A DNA stretch of 64,000 nt, taken from NCBI RefSeq assembly GCF_014642635.1, contig NZ_BMIQ01000006.1:124001-188000 (forward strand). The letters are read 5' to 3'. The position numbers and the translations under genes are program-made. The notes beneath the pieces were generated by a model. The model was given only the letters and a program-made list of their open reading frames with translations. It was not told where the DNA came from and did not search any database. Each line of letters begins with the position of its first letter. Position 1 is the first letter of the stretch. Shown in pieces: positions 35,313 to 45,984 of the stretch. This stretch comes from Aureimonas endophytica (GTDB lineage: Bacteria > Pseudomonadota > Alphaproteobacteria > Rhizobiales > Rhizobiaceae).

Positions 35313-35929
35313 TCGACCACGTCGTCTTCGACATCGGCCGGGTGCTGATCCATTGGGACCCGGAGATTCCCTATCGCCGCCATATTCCCGACGATGCGGC
35401 GCGGGCGCGCTTTCTCGCCGAGATCTGCTCGCCGGACTGGAATCTGGAACAGGATCGCGGCCGCTCCTGGCGCGAGGCGGAGGACGCGCTGATCGCGCGT
35501 CACCCGGACAAGGCGGACCTCGTCCGCGCCTTCCGCCGCGACTGGCGGCAGATGGTGCCCCATGCCTACGAGGCGAGCGTCGCGATCTTCCGCGACCTGA
35601 TCGCCCGGGGCATCGACGTGACGCTGCTCACCAATTTCGCCGCCGACACCTTCATCGAAGCGTCGGAGCTCTATCCGTTCTTCGCCGAAGCGCGCGGCGT
35701 CACGGTCTCCGGCCGGGCGCGGCTGGTGAAGCCCGACCGCGCCATCTTCGATCTCCACGCGGCGAGCTTCGGCCTTCGCCCGGACCGCACGCTCTTCATC
35801 GACGACAGCGAGGCGAATGTCGCGGGCGCCCGCGTCGCCGGCTGGCAGGCGGTGCGGTTCACCGATGCCGCCCGGCTCGCCGAGGACCTGGCGCGCCACG
35901 GCCTCGCCGTCTCGCAGCCGAAGGGCTGA
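35309..35929 (+). CDS. HAD-superfamily hydrolase, subfamily IA variant
   Basis: A 206-residue HAD hydrolase with VVFDIGRVLIHWD as motif I: the nucleophile Asp8 is present but the second Asp is Gly10, as in YihX/dehalogenase-like members. Later motifs are LLTNFAADTF (Thr), RLVKPDRAIF (Lys) and LFIDDSEANV (Asp-Asp). A cap lies at about residues 20-85. The substrate is unknown. Its ATG overlaps the mutY stop by 4 bp, so it is coupled to mutY, and its stop is 6 bp from the convergent ccrM. Confidence 0.88.
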   Translation: MIDHVVFDIGRVLIHWDPEIPYRRHIPDDAARARFLAEICSPDWNLEQDRGRSWREAEDALIARHPDKADLVRAFRRDWRQMVPHAYEASVAIFRDLIARGIDVTLLTNFAADTFIEASELYPFFAEARGVTVSGRARLVKPDRAIFDLHAASFGLRPDRTLFIDDSEANVAGARVAGWQAVRFTDAARLAEDLARHGLAVSQPKG

Positions 35930-35935
35930 GAGGCC

Positions 35936-37117
<1,182 letters not shown>

Positions 37118-37306
37118 TCATGGTTACCGAACGGGGTAAACAATCGATAAAACCGGACGGGTCTCCGTCGCCGGGCGGCGATTTCCTGTCGACCCGCCGC
37201 GCCGCATCCTGTAGGCGGCTCGGGTCCCGCCGCGGGCATTCGCTCCGCGCGGGTCCGTCACGGCCCCGGCACGGGGCTTGCCAGAAAATCGCAAGGCGAA
37301 GCCCGC

Positions 37307-37993
37307 ATGTCCTCCCTTTCCCTCGTCATGTTCGATTGCGACGGCGTCCTGATCGATTCGGAGATCCTGGCCGCGCGGGTCGAGGCGGAGATGCTGCGCG
37401 ACTACGGCTGCGAGCTTTCGCCGGAAGAGCTGGCGCATCGCTTCGCCGGCCTGACCTGGGCGCGCATCATGGAGCTTCTGACCGCCGAGACCGGCATCAC
37501 CTTCCCCGACGACCTGAAGGACCGGGTCGGCGCCGAATTCGACCGGCGCGCCCCGAAGGAGCTCGTCGCGATCGAGGGCGTGAACGAGATGCTGGACGCG
37601 CTCGAACTGCCGCGCTGCATCTGCTCGAACTCGTCCTCGGCGCAGCTGAAGTTCATGCTGTCGCATGTCGGCCTCTGGGACCGCTTCCGGCCCTATGTCT
37701 ATCCGTCCCGCGAGGTGGGCGAAGGCCATCCCAAGCCCGCGCCGGACGTCTATCTCCATGGCTGCGCCGAGTTCGGCGTGAGGCCGCGCCAGGCGATCGT
37801 CCTGGAGGATTCGGTCCATGGCGTCGCGGCGGCGGTGGCGGCCGGCTGCCGCGTGGTCGGCTTCACCGGCGCGTCCCATTCCTATCCGGGCCATGGCGAG
37901 GCGCTGAGCGACGCGGGCGCCGAAACGGTGATCGCGCGGCTGAGGGATTTCCCGGCCGTGGTGGAGGCCTTTTCGAGCTGGTCGGGCGACTGA
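37307..37993 (+). CDS. HAD-superfamily phosphatase, beta-phosphoglucomutase-like
   Basis: A 228-residue HAD IA hydrolase: MFDCDGVLIDSE (Asp10/Asp12), CSNSSSAQLKFML (Ser, motif II), EGHPKPAPDVYLH (Lys, motif III) and LEDSVHGVAAAVAAG (Asp, motif IV). The DSVHGV motif is close to beta-phosphoglucomutase and sugar-phosphatase members (YcjU/YqaB-like). A helical cap lies at about 18-90. The substrate is not settled. It is divergent from ccrM across 225 bp and followed 57 bp on by the convergent lipoprotein gene. Confidence 0.9.
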   Translation: MSSLSLVMFDCDGVLIDSEILAARVEAEMLRDYGCELSPEELAHRFAGLTWARIMELLTAETGITFPDDLKDRVGAEFDRRAPKELVAIEGVNEMLDALELPRCICSNSSSAQLKFMLSHVGLWDRFRPYVYPSREVGEGHPKPAPDVYLHGCAEFGVRPRQAIVLEDSVHGVAAAVAAGCRVVGFTGASHSYPGHGEALSDAGAETVIARLRDFPAVVEAFSSWSGD

Positions 37994-38050
37994 CGGCGCC
38001 GCCGGCCTCGCGCCGGGCCCCTCCCGCGGCGGGAAAGGCCCGGCGACAGG

Positions 38051-38602
38051 TCACTTCCGCCGGGACTTCGGCTTGCCGGCCTCGTCCGGCGCTTCGTCGA
38101 AGCCGACGAAGACCGAGTAGTTCTTGGCGCTGGGTTCCGGCACGCGCACCATCTCGTCGACATAGGCGAAGCGGCCCGTCGCGCCCTGCGCATAGGTGAC
38201 GCTCTCGTTGCCCTTGTTCGTGTAGAGGACGTCCGGGCCGCGGGTCACGGCGACGCGGATCGGCAGCACCGCCGTTCCCCCCTGCCCGTTCGGCCCGGTG
38301 ACGACCCGGCCGGCGACGCCCACCTTCATGCGCAGCTCGCCGTCGACGACATGGCATTCGCGCGTCGTCTGGGTGATCGAGGCGATATATTGCATCGCCT
38401 CGCCCTGGCCCTTGCGCAGGATCGAGGTGCCCTCGCGCAGCGTGATCCGCGGGCAATATTCGGGCACGACGCCCTCGGCATCGGCGCTCACCGGCCGGCG
38501 CGGCGCGTCGCCGAGATCGGCGGCCCTTTGCGTCGGTCCGCAGGCGGACAGAAGGAACGGCGCGGCCAGAAGCGCGGCGAGGCGGCGACGGACGAGGGGC
38601 AT
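38051..38602 (-). CDS. Putative lipoprotein, unrecognised
   Basis: I do not recognise the family. The 183-residue precursor has a lipoprotein signal (LAALLAAPFLLSACG) with lipobox LSAC and mature Cys at about residue 21. The mature part is a mixed beta domain with YCPRITLREGTSILRKGQGE and VAVTRGPDVLYTNKG. The C-terminal tail is basic (KPKSRRK). It should lie at the inner or outer membrane, facing the periplasm. The start at 38602 (MPLVRRRLAAL) puts basic residues before the hydrophobic core, as required. It is divergent from thrC with a 129-bp gap. Similar proteins occur in Hyphomicrobiales with no known role. Confidence 0.8.
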   Translation of the reverse strand: MPLVRRRLAALLAAPFLLSACGPTQRAADLGDAPRRPVSADAEGVVPEYCPRITLREGTSILRKGQGEAMQYIASITQTTRECHVVDGELRMKVGVAGRVVTGPNGQGGTAVLPIRVAVTRGPDVLYTNKGNESVTYAQGATGRFAYVDEMVRVPEPSAKNYSVFVGFDEAPDEAGKPKSRRK

Positions 38603-38731
38603 CGTGCGTGGTTCTTCCCATATCGTGGCGCCGCGTTCTATAACAGTCCGCCGGGCCGGAGGCGACGGGTGCCGGCAAGGTCCCCGGAGGGCGGGAACCA
38701 GCGCGCGGCCGAACGCGGAGTGAACAGCGAC

Positions 38732-40141
38732 GTGAGATATGTGAGTTCGCGGGGCGAGGCGCCGGTCCTCGGTTTTGCCGACGTTCTGCTTGCGGGACTC
38801 GCCTCGGATGGCGGCCTGTACGTTCCGGCCGAATGGCCACGCTTCTCGCCGGACGAGATCCGCGCCCTCCGCGACCGCCCCTATGCGGAAGCCGCGCTCG
38901 CCGTGTTCCGCCCCTTCGTCGGCGACGAGATCGCGCCGGCCGTTCTCGAGCGGATGGTCGCCGACGCCTATGCCACCTTCCCGCATCCGGCCGTCGCGCC
39001 GCTCGTGCAGATCGGGCCGAAGGACTTCGTCCTCGAACTCTTCCACGGGCCGACGCTCGCCTTCAAGGACGTCGCGATGCAGATGCTCGCGCGCCTCATG
39101 GACCATGTGCTGAAGGAGCGCGGCCAGCGCGCGACGATCGTCGGCGCCACGTCCGGCGACACGGGCGGCGCGGCGATCGCCGCCTTCGCCGGCTCCGAGC
39201 GCACCGACATGTTCATCCTCTTCCCGAAGGGCCGCGTCTCGCCCGTCCAGCAGAAGCAGATGACGACGCATGGCGCGGCCAATGTCCACGCGGTCGCCAT
39301 CGACGGCAATTTCGACGATTGCCAGGCGATGGTGAAGGCGATGTTCAACGATCAGCGCTTCCGGGCCGAGACGGCGCTGTCCGGCGTCAACTCGATCAAC
39401 TGGGCGCGGATCATGGCCCAGATCACCTATTACTTCACCGCCGCGCTCAGCCTCGGCGCGCCGGACCGCGCCGTGTCCTTCACCGTGCCGACCGGCAATT
39501 TCGGCGATATCTTCGCCGGCTATGCCGCCAAGCGCATGGGCCTGCCGATCGAGCGGCTCGTCATCGCGACGAACAGCAACGACATCCTCGCCCGCGCCAT
39601 GGCCTCCGGCCGCTACGAGACGGCGGGCGTCACCGCCACGGCCTCCCCGTCCATGGATATCGAGGTCTCCTCCAATTTCGAGCGCCTGCTCTTCGAGGCG
39701 GGCGGCCGGGACGCGGCGGATATCCGCCGCCTGATGGCGAATCTCTCCCAGAGCGGCGCCTTCACCCTTCCCGAGGCGACGCTGGCCGCGATCCGGGCCG
39801 AGTTCGAGGCCGGCCGCACCGACGAGACCGAAACGGCGACGACGATCCGCGAGGTCCTTGCCAGGACCGGCTATCTCCTCGATCCGCACACGGCGGTCGG
39901 CGTCCATGTCGCGTCGGGCCGGACGGGGGCGGAGCCGATGGTCACGCTCGGCACCGCGCATCCCGCGAAGTTCCCGGCGGCGGTGGCCGCCGCCTGCGGC
40001 ACCTCGCCCAGCCTGCCGCCGAGCCATGCCGGCCTGATGGAGCGCGCCGAGAATTTCGACGAGCTGCCGAACGATCTCGCAACGCTTCAGCGCTATATCG
40101 TCGCCCGAAGCCGGGCGATCGCGAAAGGCCGAGCCGCATGA
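38732..40141 (+). CDS. thrC: Threonine synthase
   Basis: Converts O-phosphohomoserine to threonine with PLP. The 469-residue protein starts MRYVSSRGEAPVLGFADVLLAGLASDGGLYVP, the standard family N-terminus. The PLP lysine is Lys112 in HGPTLAFKDVAMQ; the phosphate-binding loop GATSGDTGGAAI and the later FTVPTGNFGDIFAGY are intact. The start is the GTG at 38732, 11 bases after a GGAG element (38717-38720); another in-frame GTG lies 12 bases upstream. Its stop overlaps the M16 peptidase start by 4 bp. The homoserine kinase gene thrB is at 48768-49742, not adjacent. Confidence 0.95.
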   Translation: MRYVSSRGEAPVLGFADVLLAGLASDGGLYVPAEWPRFSPDEIRALRDRPYAEAALAVFRPFVGDEIAPAVLERMVADAYATFPHPAVAPLVQIGPKDFVLELFHGPTLAFKDVAMQMLARLMDHVLKERGQRATIVGATSGDTGGAAIAAFAGSERTDMFILFPKGRVSPVQQKQMTTHGAANVHAVAIDGNFDDCQAMVKAMFNDQRFRAETALSGVNSINWARIMAQITYYFTAALSLGAPDRAVSFTVPTGNFGDIFAGYAAKRMGLPIERLVIATNSNDILARAMASGRYETAGVTATASPSMDIEVSSNFERLLFEAGGRDAADIRRLMANLSQSGAFTLPEATLAAIRAEFEAGRTDETETATTIREVLARTGYLLDPHTAVGVHVASGRTGAEPMVTLGTAHPAKFPAAVAAACGTSPSLPPSHAGLMERAENFDELPNDLATLQRYIVARSRAIAKGRAA

Positions 40142-41454
40142 GCGTCGAGATTTCCAAGCTGTCGAACGGCCTCACCATCGCCACCGAGGTGATGCCGGAG
40201 CTGGAAAGCGCCGCGCTCGGCATCTGGGTCAAGGCCGGGGCGCGGGACGAGGCGGAGGGCGAGCACGGCATCGCCCATCTTCTGGAACACATGGCCTTCA
40301 AGGGCACGTCGCGCCGCAACGCCCGCCAGATCGCCGAGGAGATCGAGGATGTCGGCGGCGAGCTGAACGCCGCGACCAGCGTCGAGACGACCTCCTACTA
40401 TGCCCGCGTCCTCAAGGAGGACGTGCCGCTGGCGCTCGACATCCTCACCGACATCCTGGTCGATTCCAAGTTCGACGAGGCGGAGCTGGAGCGCGAGCAG
40501 CAGGTCATCCTCCAGGAGATCGGCGCCGCCGAGGACACGCCCGACGACATCGTCTTCGACCATTTCCAGGAAACCGCCTTCCGCGACCAGATCATCGGCC
40601 GGCCGATCCTCGGCACGCGCCAGACGGTGAAGTCCTTCACGCCGGACCGGCTGCGCGCCTATCTCGCGCGCCATTACACGCCCGAGCGGATCGTCGTCTC
40701 GGCGGCGGGCGCCGTCGATCACGACGCCGTGGTGAAGCAGATCGAGGCCGCCTTCGGCACGGCGGTTCCGGCCGTTGAGGGCGAGCCGCGACGCCCGGCC
40801 GCCACCTATACCGGCGGCGAGTTCCGCGAGACGCGCGATCTCATGGACGCGCAGATGGTGCTCGGCTTCGAGGGCCGGCCCTACTACGCCCGCGACTTCT
40901 ATTCCTCGCAGATCCTGTCGCTGATCCTCGGCGGCGGCATGTCCTCGCGCCTCTTCCAGGAGATCCGTGAGAAGCGGGGCCTCTGCTACGCGATCTATTC
41001 CTTCCATTGGAGCTTCTCCGACAGCGGCATCTTCGGCGTCCATGCCGCGACCGGCGAGGAGGAGCTCGCCGAACTCGCGCCGGTGATCGCGGCCGAGCTG
41101 GCGCGGGCCGGCGAGGGCATCACGGCGCAGGAAGTCGCGCGGGCGCGGGCGCAGATGCGCTCCAGCCTGATGATGAGCCAGGAAAGCCCGGCCTCGCGCG
41201 CCGGCCAGATCGCCCGGCAGCTGATGTTCAACGGCGCGATCATCACCAATGCCGAGCTGCTCGACCGCCTCGCGGCGATCGATGCCGACCGGCTGGCCCA
41301 GCTCGCCGCCGCCACCTTCCGCGGCAAGGCGCCGACGCTCGCCGCGATCGGCCCGGTCAGCCGGCTGCCGAGCGTCGAGGAGATCGGCGCGGGTCTCGGC
41401 GATCCGTCCGCCGGCCCCGGCGCCGCGTCGATCCGCCGCGCGGCGCATCACTGA
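40138..41454 (+). CDS. M16-family zinc metallopeptidase (mitochondrial processing peptidase-like)
   Basis: Zinc protease of the pitrilysin clan, related to the beta subunit of mitochondrial processing peptidase. The 438-residue protein has HxxEH as HLLEH (His47, Glu50, His51) in GIAHLLEHMAFKGT. The downstream Glu ligand region is EREQQVILQEIGAAEDTPDD (about 117-136). The C-terminal half has the inactive M16_C domain (EIREKRGLCYAIYSF). It is coupled to thrC by ATGA overlap, a pairing conserved in Hyphomicrobiales. The physiological substrate is not known. Length is normal for the single-subunit bacterial form. Confidence 0.93.
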   Translation: MSVEISKLSNGLTIATEVMPELESAALGIWVKAGARDEAEGEHGIAHLLEHMAFKGTSRRNARQIAEEIEDVGGELNAATSVETTSYYARVLKEDVPLALDILTDILVDSKFDEAELEREQQVILQEIGAAEDTPDDIVFDHFQETAFRDQIIGRPILGTRQTVKSFTPDRLRAYLARHYTPERIVVSAAGAVDHDAVVKQIEAAFGTAVPAVEGEPRRPAATYTGGEFRETRDLMDAQMVLGFEGRPYYARDFYSSQILSLILGGGMSSRLFQEIREKRGLCYAIYSFHWSFSDSGIFGVHAATGEEELAELAPVIAAELARAGEGITAQEVARARAQMRSSLMMSQESPASRAGQIARQLMFNGAIITNAELLDRLAAIDADRLAQLAAATFRGKAPTLAAIGPVSRLPSVEEIGAGLGDPSAGPGAASIRRAAHH

Positions 41455-41530
41455 GGCGCCTGCGGATGGATCGGACACGCCCTGCCGCCGGCTCGCCGGC
41501 CGCCGTTCCGCTGCGCTGAGTGGCGGGGCG

Positions 41531-42193
41531 ATGGGCCTGTTCGACGTCTTCCTGTCTCCCGTCGGGCCGGTGCTGCATGGCGAGCGGCTGGTGCTGCGCC
41601 TGCCGCAGATGCGCGACTACGACAGCTGGCGCGTCGTCCGCGAGGCGAGCCGCGGCTTCCTGAAGCCCTGGGAACCGCTCTGGTCGCCGGACGAGCTGAC
41701 GCGGCGGGCCTATCGCCAGCGCATCACCCGCTACCACCAGGAAGCCCAGGATCGCAGCGCCTTCACCTTCTTCCTGCTGTCGCGGGCGGACGAGGCCGTG
41801 CTCGGCGGCGTCACTGTCGGCCAGGTCCGGCGGGGGGTCGCGCAATCCTGCACGCTCGGCTATTGGATGGGCGAGGCCCATGCCGGGCAAGGGCTGATGC
41901 ACGCGGCCGTCGAGCTCCTGAAACCCTTCGTCTTCGACATCGAGGGGCTGCACCGGATCGAGGCGGCCTGCCTGCCGACGAATGCGCGATCGATTCGCCT
42001 TCTGGAAAGAGCCGGCTTTCGCCGGGAGGGTTACCTGAAGCAATATCTGAAGATCGCCGGCGTCTGGGAAGACCACTACCTCTACGCCCTCCTGGCGGAC
42101 GACTGGACGCGCGGCCTGGACGGGGAAGCCGCTTCGGCGCGCGAGCCCAATCCGCCGATCGTGCTGCGCTCCTTCGATCCGGTCGGCCCGTGA
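41531..42193 (+). CDS. GNAT-family acetyltransferase (RimJ/RimL-like)
   Basis: Acetyl-CoA-dependent N-acetyltransferase. The 220-residue protein has the GNAT core: LVLRLPQMRDYDSWRVVR (about 19-36) and TLGYWMGEAHAGQGLMHAAVELLKPFVF (motif A, acetyl-CoA pyrophosphate loop, about 112-139). The next stretch is LHRIEAACLPTNARSIRLLERAGFRREGYL (motif B, about 144-173). This is the RimJ/RimL type that can acetylate ribosomal protein N-termini, but the real substrate is unknown. Its stop shares one base with the next start (TGATG), so it is coupled to the GGDEF-EAL gene. Confidence 0.9.
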   Translation: MGLFDVFLSPVGPVLHGERLVLRLPQMRDYDSWRVVREASRGFLKPWEPLWSPDELTRRAYRQRITRYHQEAQDRSAFTFFLLSRADEAVLGGVTVGQVRRGVAQSCTLGYWMGEAHAGQGLMHAAVELLKPFVFDIEGLHRIEAACLPTNARSIRLLERAGFRREGYLKQYLKIAGVWEDHYLYALLADDWTRGLDGEAASAREPNPPIVLRSFDPVGP

Positions 42194-45069
42194 TGAGCCG
42201 TCTCGCCCGGCTCGTCCTCCTCGTCCTCCTCTGGACGGTCTCGGCCCTTCCCGCCTTCGCGCTGGAAGCGGTCGGCATCGCGCGCGACGACGTGGCGATC
42301 GACCTGAAACCGGCGGTGGAGATCTATCGCGGGCGCGGCGCCAGTTTCCAGGTCTCGACCGCGCCCGGCGCCGACGGCATCGTGCGCCGCATCGAGATCG
42401 AGGCGAACTCGCCGAATTCCTCCGGCGACTGGGCCGTCTTCGCCATCGCCAACAATACCGACGTGCAGATCGACCGGCTGGTCGTCGCGCCGAACTTCCG
42501 CCTCGCCGGCTCCGGCGTCATCTGGCCCGATCTCGGTAGCCAGCGCATCGCCTCGATCACCCCGTCCGAGGGCTTCGCGCTGGAGCGCCAGCCGAGTTCG
42601 GAGGCCGACGTCTTCCTCGTCACCCTCAATCCTGGCTCCACCGTCACCTTCGTCGCCGAGATGGCCTCGCACGACCTGCCGGAAATCCGGCTCTGGGAGC
42701 CGAACGCCTACAAGGACACGATCAACGCCTACACGCTCTATCGCGGCATCGTGCTCGGCATCGCCGGCCTGCTCGCGGTGTTCCTCACCATCCTCTTCGT
42801 GGTGAAGGGCTCGGCGATGTTCCCGGCGACGGCGGCGCTCGCCTGGGCGGTGCTCGCCTATATCTGCATCGACTTCGACTTCTGGCAGAAGCTCGTGCCG
42901 ATCATGCCGGGCGAGGAGCGGGTCTGGCGCGCCGGCACCGAGGTCGCCCTCGCCTTCAGCCTCGTCGTCTTCCTGTCCGCCTATCTGCATCTCAACCGCT
43001 GGCACGGGCTCTTCTCGGCCTTCACGCTGCTCTGGCTGGCGGGGCTCGGCGCGCTCGGCGTCGCGGCGGGCTTCGATCCGCCGGTGGCGGCGGGCGTCGC
43101 GCGCATCTCGCTCGCGGCGACCGGCATCGTCGGCCTCTGCCTCATCCTCTATCTCGCCGCGATCGGCTTCGACCGGGCGATCATGCTGATCCCGACCTGG
43201 CTCCTGATCCTCGTCTGGACCTTCGCCGGCTGGATGACGGTGACGGGCCGGCTGAGCAACGACGTGATCCAGCCGGCGCTCGGCGGCGGCCTCGTGCTCA
43301 TCGTGCTCCTCATCGGCTTCACCGTGATGCAGCACGCCTTCGCGGGCTCGGGCTTTTCCGGCGGCGCCATTTCCGATCTCGAACGCCGCGCGCTGGCGCT
43401 CGCCGGCACCGGCGACGCGATCTTCGACTGGGACGTGACGCGCGACCGCGTCTTCGCCGGCGGCCAGAGCGACGGCATGGAAATCCTGCCCTTCGGCGAG
43501 CTGACGGGGCCGGCGCGCGACTGGCTGCCGGTGCTCCACCCCGACGATCGCGACCGCTTCAAGCTGACGCTCGACACGATCCTCGAACATCGGCGCGGCC
43601 GCATCGCGCAGGACTTCCGCGTGAAGGGCCGCGAGGGCCATTACCACTGGGTGCAGCTGCGCGCCCGGCCGGTGCTCGGCTCGGATGGCGAAGTGGTGCG
43701 CTGCGTCGGCACGATCAAGGACGTCACCGACGAGAAGAAGGCCGAGGAGCGGCTGCTGCACGACGCGCTGCACGACCAGCTCACCGGCCTGCCCAATCGC
43801 GAATTGTTCATCGATCGCCTGGACGCGATCGGGGCGCTCGCCGCCGCGCGCCAGGACGTGCGCCCCAGTCTGATGGTGATCGATCTCGACCGCTTCCGGC
43901 AGGTGAACGACGATCTCGGCATCGCGACCGGCGACACCATCCTCCTCACCATCGGACGGCGCCTGCGCCGCATCCTGAAGCCGCAGGACACGCTGGCGCG
44001 CCTGTCCGGCGACCAGTTCGGCCTGATCCTCGTCTCCGAAAACCAGGTCGAGGCGATCGTCGCCTTCGCCGACAAGCTGCGCGAGGCGATCAAGGCGCCG
44101 ATCGCCTTCGGCGAGAAGGAGATCGTCCTCACCGGCTCGATCGGCATCACCGGCTGGGCCGAGGTGACGACGCCGGACGAGGCGCTGAAGGAAGCCGAGC
44201 TCGCCATGTATCAGGCGAAGCGGCTCGGCGGCGACCGCATCGAGCCCTTCCGTCCGGCGCTGCGCGCCAGTGGCTCAGGCCGGCTGGAGCTCGAATCGGA
44301 TCTGCGCCGCGCCTTCGGCCGCAACGAGCTGTTTCTCGCCTTCCAGCCGATCGTGCGCCTCGCCGACAACAAGATCGCCGGCTTCGAGGCGCTCCTGCGC
44401 TGGAACCATCCGAAGCGCGGCCTGATCTCGCCGGCCGAATTCGTGCCGGTGGCGGAAAGCTCGGGGCTGATCGTCGAGCTCGGCCAGTTCGCCCTCGAAG
44501 AGGCGGCCATGCGCCTGTCGGACTGGCACAAGCTGACCAATAGCGAGCGCCTGACGGTCTCGGTCAACGTGTCGAGCCGCCAGCTCATCCGCCAGGATCT
44601 CGTCAACGACGTGCGCACCGTGCTCGACCGCTATTCGCTGCCGCCGCGCTCGCTGAAGCTCGAGATCACCGAATCCATGGTGATGGACAATCCCGAACGC
44701 TCGGCCCATCTTCTCGCGCGGCTGCGCGAGATGGATATCGGCCTGTCGCTCGACGATTTCGGCACCGGCTATTCCTCACTCGCCTATCTGACGCGCTTCC
44801 CCTTCGACACGCTGAAGATCGACCAGACCTTCCTGCGCGGCGAGAACCGGCCGCAGCGGCCGATCATCGTCCAGTCGATCGTCACCATGGCGCGCGAACT
44901 GGATCTCGCGGTGATCGCGGAAGGCGTCGAGACGCCGGAGGATGCCGCCAAGCTCCTGGCGCTCGGCTGCGAATACGGACAGAGCTATCTGTTCTCGCCG
45001 CCGCTCAGCCACGAGGACGTGCGGCGGCGCCTTACCGAACGTTCCGGCCCGCGCCGCCGGGTGAGCTGA
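42193..45069 (+). CDS. Membrane GGDEF-EAL c-di-GMP phosphodiesterase with degenerate GGDEF
   Basis: A 958-residue sensor enzyme of c-di-GMP turnover. It has a signal anchor (about 1-24), a periplasmic beta domain (about 25-165), seven membrane helices (about 175-390), a PAS fold (about 400-515), GGDEF (about 525-680) and EAL (about 695-945). The GGDEF site reads SGDQF, so cyclase activity is doubtful. The EAL site is intact: FEALLRW, NVSSRQL, ITES, LDDFGTGYSS, KIDQTFL and IAEGVET. The likely activity is c-di-GMP phosphodiesterase, with the degenerate GGDEF possibly sensing GTP. The 7TM front end resembles 7TMR-DISM sensors. It shares one base with the GNAT stop and ends the thrC operon. Confidence 0.92.
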   Translation: MSRLARLVLLVLLWTVSALPAFALEAVGIARDDVAIDLKPAVEIYRGRGASFQVSTAPGADGIVRRIEIEANSPNSSGDWAVFAIANNTDVQIDRLVVAPNFRLAGSGVIWPDLGSQRIASITPSEGFALERQPSSEADVFLVTLNPGSTVTFVAEMASHDLPEIRLWEPNAYKDTINAYTLYRGIVLGIAGLLAVFLTILFVVKGSAMFPATAALAWAVLAYICIDFDFWQKLVPIMPGEERVWRAGTEVALAFSLVVFLSAYLHLNRWHGLFSAFTLLWLAGLGALGVAAGFDPPVAAGVARISLAATGIVGLCLILYLAAIGFDRAIMLIPTWLLILVWTFAGWMTVTGRLSNDVIQPALGGGLVLIVLLIGFTVMQHAFAGSGFSGGAISDLERRALALAGTGDAIFDWDVTRDRVFAGGQSDGMEILPFGELTGPARDWLPVLHPDDRDRFKLTLDTILEHRRGRIAQDFRVKGREGHYHWVQLRARPVLGSDGEVVRCVGTIKDVTDEKKAEERLLHDALHDQLTGLPNRELFIDRLDAIGALAAARQDVRPSLMVIDLDRFRQVNDDLGIATGDTILLTIGRRLRRILKPQDTLARLSGDQFGLILVSENQVEAIVAFADKLREAIKAPIAFGEKEIVLTGSIGITGWAEVTTPDEALKEAELAMYQAKRLGGDRIEPFRPALRASGSGRLELESDLRRAFGRNELFLAFQPIVRLADNKIAGFEALLRWNHPKRGLISPAEFVPVAESSGLIVELGQFALEEAAMRLSDWHKLTNSERLTVSVNVSSRQLIRQDLVNDVRTVLDRYSLPPRSLKLEITESMVMDNPERSAHLLARLREMDIGLSLDDFGTGYSSLAYLTRFPFDTLKIDQTFLRGENRPQRPIIVQSIVTMARELDLAVIAEGVETPEDAAKLLALGCEYGQSYLFSPPLSHEDVRRRLTERSGPRRRVS

Positions 45070-45096
45070 GCCCCGGCGGCCGGCGCCGAGGCGACG

Positions 45097-45792
45097 TCAG
45101 GCGTGCCCGGCCTCGCTGGTGAGGAAGGCCGGATCGATGCCGAGCAGGCCGAGCGCCCGGGTATATTTCTCGTCGAGATTGCGGTCGAAGAGCAGCCAGT
45201 TCGGCGCCTTGCAGGTGAGCCAGCCATTGGCGGCGATCTCCTGTTCCAGCTGCCCGGCGCTCCAGCCGGCATAGCCGAGCGCCATCAGCGCCGAATCCGG
45301 CCCGGCGCCCTGCGAGATCGCCTTCAGGATGTCGAGCGTCGGGGTCAGCGACACGCCGCCGGCGATCGCCACCGTCGATTCGGAAATGTAGTCGCCGCTA
45401 TGCAGCACGAAGCCGCGGCCGCGCTCGACCGGGCCGCCCATGCAGACGGACACGTCGCGGGCGTTGCGGGGCAGGCGGATCGCATCCTCCTCCTTCACGA
45501 TGTCGAGCTGCGCCAGGAGATTGGCGAAGGAGATCGGCTGGGCCTTGTTGACGATGAAGCCCATCGCCCCGTTCGCCGAATGGGCGCAGAGATAGACGAC
45601 CGAGCGGGCGAAGCGCTCGTCCGCCATGCCCGGCATCGCGATGAGGAAATGGCCTTCGAGCGAGCCGGACTCGTCGGCCGCGTCGGAAGCGAGCGCCGAA
45701 CGCGCGCCATCCATCACCGACTCGCCATCCTCGGCGTCGTGGGAGGAGAAAAACCGCCCGCGCCTGTCGCCGTCCTCGTCCGTCTTGGCCAT
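45097..45792 (-). CDS. UPF0301/YqgE-family protein
   Basis: A 231-residue YqgE/AlgH-family protein. The conserved core is [52 protein letters not shown] (from about residue 50). Further on are [19 protein letters not shown] and [22 protein letters not shown]. The family has no firmly established function; AlgH has been linked to alginate regulation. The start is uncertain: ATG at 45792 (MAKTDEDG) gives a longer Asp-rich N-terminus, and ATG at 45714 (MDGARSAL) would give the usual 205-residue length. It is divergent from the DsbD-alpha-like gene, with a perfect palindrome in the gap. The GGDEF-EAL gene is convergent 28 bp away. Confidence 0.9.
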   Translation of the reverse strand: MAKTDEDGDRRGRFFSSHDAEDGESVMDGARSALASDAADESGSLEGHFLIAMPGMADERFARSVVYLCAHSANGAMGFIVNKAQPISFANLLAQLDIVKEEDAIRLPRNARDVSVCMGGPVERGRGFVLHSGDYISESTVAIAGGVSLTPTLDILKAISQGAGPDSALMALGYAGWSAGQLEQEIAANGWLTCKAPNWLLFDRNLDEKYTRALGLLGIDPAFLTSEAGHA

Positions 45793-45823
45793 CTTGTCCA
45801 CCGCGCGTCCAGAAACCCTCGGG

Positions 45824-45837
45824 ATGCGAATTCGCAT
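45824..45837. promoter_or_regulatory. 14-bp perfect palindrome in divergent promoter
   Basis: ATGCGAATTCGCAT is fully symmetric and lies in the 192-bp gap between divergent yqgE and the DsbD-alpha-like gene, 32 bp above the longer yqgE start. It falls inside a possible N-terminal extension of yqgE, which argues for the shorter start. A repressor site is possible, but no regulator is adjacent. Confidence 0.35.
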
Positions 45838-45984
45838 TGCATCATTGGAGGGCGCGGACCGCAAGCGATCAAGTGCGCCCGGCGGCAAGTCTCAACTTTT
45901 TGAGCGGCGGACCGTGCTTGCGTGACCACGAAACGCGGCCGCGCGGCTGGACAAGACGCGCTCCGGTCCGGCAAATCGCAGGCG

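Noticed and set aside
45792-45888. N-terminal extension of yqgE up to 45888
   Set aside because: The extra codons run through a palindrome and promoter-like DNA and do not match the family; a downstream start is preferred.
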